From NCBI GenBank assembly GCA_025617745.1, contig CM046856.1, positions 38,450,092 through 38,514,091 on the forward strand: a stretch of 64,000 bases of DNA, given 5' to 3'. Below are positions 53,601 to 62,600 of the stretch, one piece after another (within the stretch, counting starts at the first letter, position 1; every line of letters begins with the position of its first letter). Source of the stretch: Heliocidaris erythrogramma (taxonomy: Eukaryota > Echinodermata > Echinoidea > Camarodonta > Echinometridae). A program made the position numbers and the translations under genes. The notes beneath the pieces were generated by a model. The model saw only the letters and a list, made by a program, of their open reading frames with translations. It was not told where the DNA came from and ran no database searches.

Positions 53601-56600
53601 GCTTCATGGCAAACGATGGCATCAGCACGTATGAACATGCTTTTCCTTTTTCATTTCATGATTTAATGTGAGGGGCCTTCTGCATGCAAAATAAAAAAGA
53701 TAACCTGTGAATAGGTGCTTGTGTAATATGTTAAAAGATTTTGACAAGAAAAGTGATTTTGCTATTCCTGGGGGGGGGGGGGGCAGTCAATTGAAATTGT
53801 CTCAAGAACTTTGCTCTTTTTAATAGAAAGGTAAAACAAGTCCTGTTCATATATTTAACTGAATTCAAGTGTAATCATGAACTGGTAAATATTCAACATA
53901 CCTTGATTCTTTAACTAAATTGTAAGCAACGAGTATAGAACGAAAACATTTAGACAAACATGTGCCTCAGGATTTATGGCTCTGTCGTTCTACTGTAGAT
54001 GACCATAGATTTGTTTTTATTTCTGCCTCTTGCTTAAATCATCCTATGACATGACTACATTATGTCTCATGCGAAGTCATGTGACTTGGTTATTGATTTT
54101 TGCTTGCAGTATGGTTCTGGAACTTTTGCATTCTCTCTGTCTAGGTTGATTCTTGTATTGTCGGGCAAAGTGAGCTTCCAGATCCAGTATCAGCTGATCT
54201 TCTGTATCTGGATGGTGTCTTTCAACCCTGGTCTGTGTGCACAGATAAACAAGTAAGTCCTTTCTTCTTCCTACCCATGCGAGTGGGTTTTTAAAGTGGA
54301 CCAATCACCTCAAAATATAATTTGCGTACAGATAGAATGTACAAAGTTAACCTCAAAACACCTTTCCTGACCTCCTATGGGTTAATGGTTAAAGGGTATG
54401 AAGAATATAAAGGAAAAAACAAAACCCAACTTGAATTTCGATTCCATGCTGGCCTTATTTTGTGCTCGCATGTCACTGTAATGTTTATTTAGAGAGTATT
54501 TAGAGAGTATTTAAAATATCTCTTTATAGAATTAACATTTGAAGCTCATACTTTGTATGTCGTATGGCGACGTGGAAGTTCTGGAACGCATAACGTACAG
54601 AACAAAATATTTTTGGGTGAATAGTACCCTTTACAGACATGTACGTACATTGATCAGGTCTGATTGTATGTATGCCTCACACTTTATCTTTGATATGACT
54701 ATCCTAAAGATGAGGCTCCGTTTTGAAGCAGGGTCAGGTCATAAGAAGGCAAGATAGCTCACCAACTCTACTTATATCTCAATTCTGAAAATGTATGATA
54801 TGAGTTGTTGTATTATTCAAGACCTTTTATATGATTATCCAAAATAGTTAAATATTATGATGTCCAGCAGCATTCAATTCAAATAGCCACCCCTCCCTGG
54901 TAGATTACTATTTTGTCCAATGGTGGATCAAGATATCTTTTTTCCCCGGGGGGGGGGGTTGAATTTGCAAAGCAGTATTACTTTAAATAAAATGAAATAA
55001 AACAGGGAGAGAAAAAATAAAGCTCCCATCCCCTCTTTAGATCTGAGTACTTATTAATGTTATATTTTCCTTTGTGTAGGTACAAGATAGTTCCTGTTCT
55101 GGCTGATATCCTAAGTGAAAGTGTCAAGGAGAAAGTGACAAGAATCATCCTAGCTGTCTTCAGGGTAAGCTGATTCTGTCCCATCAAAATTACTTCAAAG
55201 TGAATGCACTTGAATAGTATTAATCGAAGAAGTGACACCTTAAATATTTTAATTCTCAAAATAGTTATTAAAAAGAAATTGAATAGATTTAGTGTTTGCT
55301 ACTTTCCCTTTTTATTGGTATAATGATTTCTAGTTTATACAGTTGGGGATATAACAAAATTATTAGTTTTTCAGGACAAGTGTGTAACACAACCATTGGT
55401 GTTTACCTTGGGGATCAGACATTTGCTACAGGCTCTTATTGTCACATATAATAGGCTTGGCGTTTCTGTTGCAATAAGCCAGTTCGTAATCACGATTTGA
55501 TTTATTTATTTACCACCAACAACATTTAATTACAATACATTTTTTTTACATACAATGATATTTACATATAAAAGAAGAAAAGCATTGGTTGGTAAAAGGG
55601 GCCAGATAATAGCACATGTGCTAGTCGAGCCTGACCCACAACAACAAAAAGTATTTTGGTAAAGTTCAATTAATACCCAAATTAAAAATAATAATAGTTT
55701 ACAATGAAGTACAAAAAGTAGAAAGTAATGATGTTAAATACATTTCTTGTACATATACAGACTATTTACATAAACGTTTTCACTTATGATTTACTCAGCA
55801 AGTATGTCGTAACAGAATTCCGAAACCTACTTCTAGACCTGGTTAATTTGATTTTAAAAGGTAATCTATTCCAAAATTCACTACCAATGAAAGACAATGA
55901 AAATTGACCTTGCGTCGTTCTGAATTTTGGTAGACGCAACTGTCCACTTTCCTTTTGCCTTGTGGAGTACCTATGCTGTATAGTGTCACAGTAATTTACT
56001 AAAGTATGAGGCAAGTTGTTATTATACAAATCAAACATGAAAGTAGAAATTGACAAGTCATGCAAATCATATACATTAAGGATTCGCAGACTTTGGAACA
56101 AAGGAGTCGTATGAGTTCTCCATTCACTGAATGTTATAGCACGGACCGCCATTTTCTGTGAATACAATATGCTTCTTAGGCTAGTCTTATAAGTGCTTCC
56201 CCACACTTCTATTCCGTAGGTAATGTGTGGTTGTATAAAGGCTTTATATAGCAGTATTAAAGTGCGCCTGGGTACAAAATGTCGCAACCTAAATATCACT
56301 CCAACTTTCTTTCTTATGCACTGATTTACAAAACGAATGTGATTATTCCAAGACAGATGTTTATCAATGTTGATTCCAACAAAAGTGGCAACATCAACTT
56401 CTTTGATTTCCTCACCAGCTATTTTCAATTTACCATTCATACCTATTTTTTTCCGCCTGCTACTTATTAGCATGAAATTAGTTTTCATTGAGTTTATTGT
56501 AAGTTTATTGGCCATGCACCAGTTTCGTATCTTCTGTATGTTGTCATTCACTTCATCTGCATCAATTTCGACCTGGTCAGCTGGAAAAGTATGGAATAGG

Positions 56601-59600
56601 TTTGAATCGTCGGCAAACAACCGAAAATTGAAATACTTAGTTACTGAAGGCAAATCATTTATGTAGATCAAAAACAAAGTTGGCCCTAGTACTGATCCTT
56701 GTGGAACACCACATTTTATCTCTTTCTTTTGGGATAATGTTTGTCCACATTGAACAAACTGAAATCTGTTAATAAGATAGTTCTTTAACAATTCATGTGG
56801 TAACCCTCGAATGCCGTAATTGGAGAGTTTACCTAAAAGTATATCATGATTAATGGTGTCGAAAGCTTTCTTAAAATCAATGAAAACACCAAGGGTAACT
56901 TTCCCCTCATCTATAGACTTCAAAGTTGCATTTATCAAATTGATTAATGACAATTTGGTACTATATTTCTTCCGAAAACCGTACTGATGGTAATAGAAAG
57001 CATCATTTTTTTCTAAAAACTGTATTAATCTGATATTTATTAATTTTTCAAATATTTTACCTAAGACAGGTAGAACCGATATGGGTCTATAGTTACCTGG
57101 ATCCTCTCTCGAGCCTTTTTTATGAAGGGGAGTAACCTTTGCAATTTTCATTTCATCCGGAACCTTGCCAGTCTCTAATGATAAGTTAAAAATATATGCC
57201 AGTCGATGTGATATATAAGGAGCACTATCTTTAATTAATTTTGCTGGAATATTATCGTGACCACAAGCTTTTTTTGTATCTAGTAACAATAATTGAGTTC
57301 TAACTTCGACCGCAGTTATTGGTTTCCAAAATAAAGAAGGCTCAGTATTCTGTCCCAAATATTCATCATATGTTGTAGCTCCATTCGGCAGTTCATCAGC
57401 TAAATTTGGTCCAATGTTCACAAAGAAGTCATTAAATTCATTAACAATATCAGACACAGATGTCAGTTGCTCACATTTTCCATGAACCTGCTTGACAAGT
57501 CTGTCCACCTCAACACTTCCACCTGATCTATTTTTACCAGCTAACAACTCATTGATTATAGCCCATGTCTTATTTGTATCATTCTTATTATTATTTAACA
57601 AATTGCAGTAGTAATTCCTTTTCGCATTTTTTAGTATAGTGGTCAGTACATTTCTATACTTTTTGTACTTATCCACAAGATCCTGACGATGATCTGATTT
57701 AATAACTTTGACATACATTGTGTGTTTTACACGAATCGATTTCATGATCCCTCGAGATATCCATGGCTTCTTAGCTGCCTTTCTCTTTCCTAACTGCTTA
57801 GTAATCAACGGTGCATGTTTATTACATATGTTCGAGAAAGAAATGCAAAAATTAGAATAAGCTGTGTTGATATCATTTGATTTAAATACTGTTACCCAGT
57901 TAAAAGCACCAAGATCTTCTTTGAAAGTTTCTATATCATATCTTTTGTAACATCTATACCGAATTACTTTTTTATTAGACTTCCCTTTCGATATGTTCTT
58001 GAAAATTGCAAAAACTGGGAAATGATCAGACACATCCGATTGTATTATACCTGAGTGAATTTCAGATGTGTTGATATTTGAATATATGTGATCTAATAAT
58101 GTAGAGGAATCTTTTGTTACCCTTGTTGGTGATTGAATCAATTGATCCAATCCTATGCATTGTAATGATGTGAGAAACTCCTCGACAGTGTCATCTTCAC
58201 CCAAAGAATTAATATTGAAGTCGCCCAGAAGAGCACACTTACGTTGATCTACTTTACATTTTTCTAACACACTCAACAAACCATCTTGAAATTCCTTCAC
58301 ATTAGTATTAGGTTTTCTATAGATTATCCCAACTGTAACTTTTATATCATCTGTAATATTGATTTCTAACCAAAGGGATTCTGCATGATTAATGCTATAT
58401 TCCAAACACCTGTACTTTAGTGATGTACTGACGTATGCTCCAACTCCCCCTCCTCTTGAATCGCTGGGGCGACAATTTACTTCAAGAGAATATCCTTCTA
58501 TACCGAATATTGACTTGTTGGTCACATTCCATACCTCAGACATACCAATAACATCAAACCTTGTATGAATACAATCTTCAAACAATAATTTAAAAGCTTC
58601 AAAATTTTTAGACAAAGATCGAACATTAATGTGAGATAACTTTAAGGAATTCGTTCTATCAAATTTAAGAACATTATCGAATGAATTTGGGGTCAATTTA
58701 TGATAAAAATGTGTATTATTCATTTTAAGGACGCTTTAAAAACGCCTCCACACGAGGAGGTGGAATGGTACATTATTCCATGAAATGCAGTTTGAAGTCT
58801 TTGTAATTAATGTTGTCGACGCCAACTTCAAAGAGGTCATCTGGTGAGGACATGGTTACATATTCGTCATCCGTCATCTTGCATACTATGTTGCCGTTTT
58901 TCGTCGATACACGTTTCACTAATGCAGAGCTTTTTGCAGCCCTCAGAACTGCATATCTCATCGGGGTGAGATCTTCATTTACGAAGACCCCCTGACATCC
59001 ATCTTTTCCTTTTAGCTTGAAACGAGAGTCATAGAAACGATCTCTCTGCCTTCTGGTGGTAAGACGAACAAAAGTCTGCCGAGGTTTGCCGGCAGACTTC
59101 CTTCCAAGGCGATTACACGATGAAATGTCCACCCCCTTTAGATCCACACCAGCCTGTTCTGCCACTTTGCAAATTTTACTGGCAAGTAGCTCCTCCGATT
59201 CTTCCTCAGATTCCTCCTCTGTAATGCCAGTGATTCGGAGGTTATCTCTCCTGCTTAGTTGCTTGAGCTGGTCAGTCTTGTATTGCAAGCGGAGGAGATG
59301 GGGATTGACTTCCTCCTTCACTCCAGCTAGGCACACATCTTTCACAGCTTTAATGATCGCTGGGATTGCTGCCTCCACTGTAGCCTTCACAACTCTCTCA
59401 ACTAGATCTCCCATGCGCTCCTGTTCTCCTCCCTGCAAATCTTGCAGATGTTCATGGATGTCAAAGTTGATGAACATCCCCTTTTCTGATGGAAGGGCCT
59501 CAGCCGCCATTCCTCTTTCGGCAGCGACCTTGCGGTCAGTGTCGCTATCAGCCACAAATGGGCGTCGAGGGGTTGGTAATTGCTTTTTGCGACCTTCTGG

Positions 59601-62600
59601 GCTAGCTCCTCCTGATGGGAAAAATTTCCCTGCCTTGCTCTCTTTCGACCTCTTGCTACGTGTATTCATAATTACAGCCACAATCAACTTGCACAAGAAA
59701 ATCAGTTATTTTTATCAAAACGGCTTACCCTAATTTACTTCTGAATGTTCCAGAATGATCTATGATGAATATCTCATCACTTAGTATCAAATGATACACA
59801 AAAGTGATTCCCTTTAAAGGTGTAAAGTGTCCGACCATCAGAGCATCATTGCAGCTATGTCATCATGTCAGCTTGCTTGTTACTATCGTAATCACCATTT
59901 GCACATGTGCAGATAAAGGTCATTTGTACCCAGTACTATTGGCCGTGATATGCTTTCATAGTGTACGCACCACGATGCGCGCACCGGTATGATTTTACTT
60001 GTTAAACAAAAGTAGGGCGTCCACCAAAACAGATGCACGTGCGCGTACAAATTGGGGGTCATTTAAGGGTCATTTGTACCATGTACTAATTATGAACTGG
60101 CTGATTGTTTTTACGTTAGATGGAGGAACAAAGTTAGGTATACACCTGGGGGGCATTTCATCAAGTGTCTTGTCGGTGATTTTTACCGACAAATTTGCTC
60201 TCAGCCAATCAGATGCAAGGATTTCAGTAGCTTATAACAGTTATTGCAACTTGTTATTGATAACATGTTTTATGAAACAGGGCCTTGTAGTGTCTAGTAC
60301 AGGGATGAAGTTAGGAATTCAATTGCTGTATGAGCATTTGTCATAAGATGATTTATCTCTAATAATGGAGGGGTAGATAGGTGCCTTTGTTTAGACTACT
60401 CTTTGGTGGTCAGCTTTGCCACTCAGATTACCTTTCATGGTTGTGGTGTAGTTGAAAGTTGATTAGAAAACATTTTCCTCATTAGCAGTGGGCATTGTAT
60501 CGTTCACCCCATGTTTTCTTACAACCTTTTAGAATCTGGTGGAGAAACCCGAGGAGAAGGAGGTCACGCAGGAGAATGCTCTGTCGATGATTCAGTGTAA
60601 GGTCCTCAAGCAGCTGGAGGTGCTAGAAGGTCAGAAGATAGAGGATCCAGATATTACAGAAGATATTGAGTACCTGAACGAGAACCTACACAACAGCATG
60701 CAAGATCTGAGGTGAGGGGAATAAATGGTTTGGAGAAGTTTAATAATCGGGTTTATTTCAAATGTATATTTCTGTTTCTTTTGTAATGTATTTTATTAGA
60801 TTATCTTGTAAACTCTGTATGTTTATGTGCATGAATGAATGAACATCTTTTTATCATAGATTGATGTAAAAGTTAATGTAATTGTAAAACCAGAACTTTT
60901 GAGACCTAAAATTTTCATGGATTGGTAATGATGGCAGTGTTTGTGCTATTAAAATATTAGTGAATCTGGACCACTAGCAAACGGTAACCTTGATTACTTG
61001 TGAAATCTGCCTTAGTCTCATGCATCTGAAAATGTCTGGTTTTACAGTGGACATAAGGATATTGATACAAAGATAGATAGATGGATGGATAAATTGAAGG
61101 ACAGGAGGATGGAAACTATGCAAAGTGCATAAAGATAAGGATCAAATGCTTTTGCAAGATTTTAGAAAAAGTAAAAAAAAAAATTGATACTTAAAGAAAG
61201 ACGTGAACTAGGCTTTAATAAGAATGATGTATCTGTCCATTGTGTGATATTATGATAAGAAATTGAAATGAAGAGAAACATGAAGTGATCAGTGGGATGA
61301 AGTCATCATTGCTTCATTGTGTAGGCATCTCGGGGGCCCAGGGTTCAGAATACGAAAGATACAGAGCTAGTCATTGTGGACCCCCAATTATTAAGTGAAT
61401 TATCTTTGAATCGAATGGAACTTACTTCAACATCTCCACATGATAATATTCAAGAACGAGTACACTTCTAGATAAGCTGATCCCTTTTCTATATCACTCA
61501 GTTCGTTTGACGAGTATTCTACAGAGGTGAAGTCTGGTCGGCTGGAATGGAGTCCGGTCCATAAGAGTGAGAAGTTCTGGAGAGAGAATGCTGCCAGGCT
61601 AAATGAAAAGAACTATGAACTACTCAAGTAAGTTTATGCTTTTGGTGATCAGTCTATGATGCATATATTGGAATCAATGTGTCATATGTTTTGAAGTTCT
61701 TTAAACTTATCTGCCTGTATTCTCGAAAGTAGCCTAGGTTAAGCCGGGCTTAACTTAGGCCGCTGATTTATGGAAGGCCATTTGTCAGCCACTAAATCCT
61801 GTATAAATTACTCTATTTTATGTAACAAAAGAAAGACACAAAATAATTTCCTGGCATGAAATTAGCATCAATTCTATCATGAGGTTTTTGTATTTGCATC
61901 TAGTTGCAGAACTAGAGGGAGTCTATAGTGATTTTGTAGTATTAAAGTTGGGTGACATTTGGCTCTCCATAATTCAGTGGCCTTAATCCACACACTTAGG
62001 CGGAGGCTTAAAGTTAGGCACCTTTCAGGAATACGGACCATTATCTTGACAGGAAATATTTTCAATTTATAAGTATGTATTTCAAGTGCTGCCCAAAGTG
62101 TAGGGAAAGTTCTCAACAAAAAGTAATACTTGTCTGCTTATTCCTGTTGTAAATGTGTTTAGGTTGGTGTATATTTTGCCTGTGATACTAAGAAAATGTG
62201 AAGAGAGAAATGCAACAAAATGACCCCCCTGTAATGTTTAAGTGCTCTCCAAAGGCCTAGACCAAATGTATGACATTAAACAAAGTATTTTCCTGTCTTC
62301 AAATCCCTGATGTATACACTGTTATGGATTGTTTTTGCATTTGTTGACATGACTCGCTATATGGCCCGAATTCACAAAGGAGTTTTGGTTTAAACCATGG
62401 TTTTAACCCCCTCCTGGATTTTTTTTTTAAGCGTACATGCGCACGGAATCCGATCCAGTCATATATTTTCTTTGAGCGCGTGCATGGGCAATGTGCGCAT
62501 ATGTGCGCTTATTATACCCCCGCCAAACGAAGTTTGAAGGGGGTATATACATGTAGGAATCAGTCAACGGTTGGGCGGTCGGTCGGTCGGTCTGTTGCAA

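Larger units (their letters stand above)
55500..59740 (-). mobile_element. Intact two-ORF LINE in ATP6V1H intron 6
   Basis: ORF1 (59696-58773) and ORF2 (58723-55784) are both open and lie in order on the minus strand. The 3' end is near 55500, where the minus strand ends in (TAAA)n (ggtaaataaataaatca). The 5' edge is unclear (about 59740). The 49-bp spacer between the ORFs contains cctcc-acacga-ggagg, a small perfect hairpin. Antisense to the host gene. CR1/L2-related by motif content. Confidence 0.88.
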
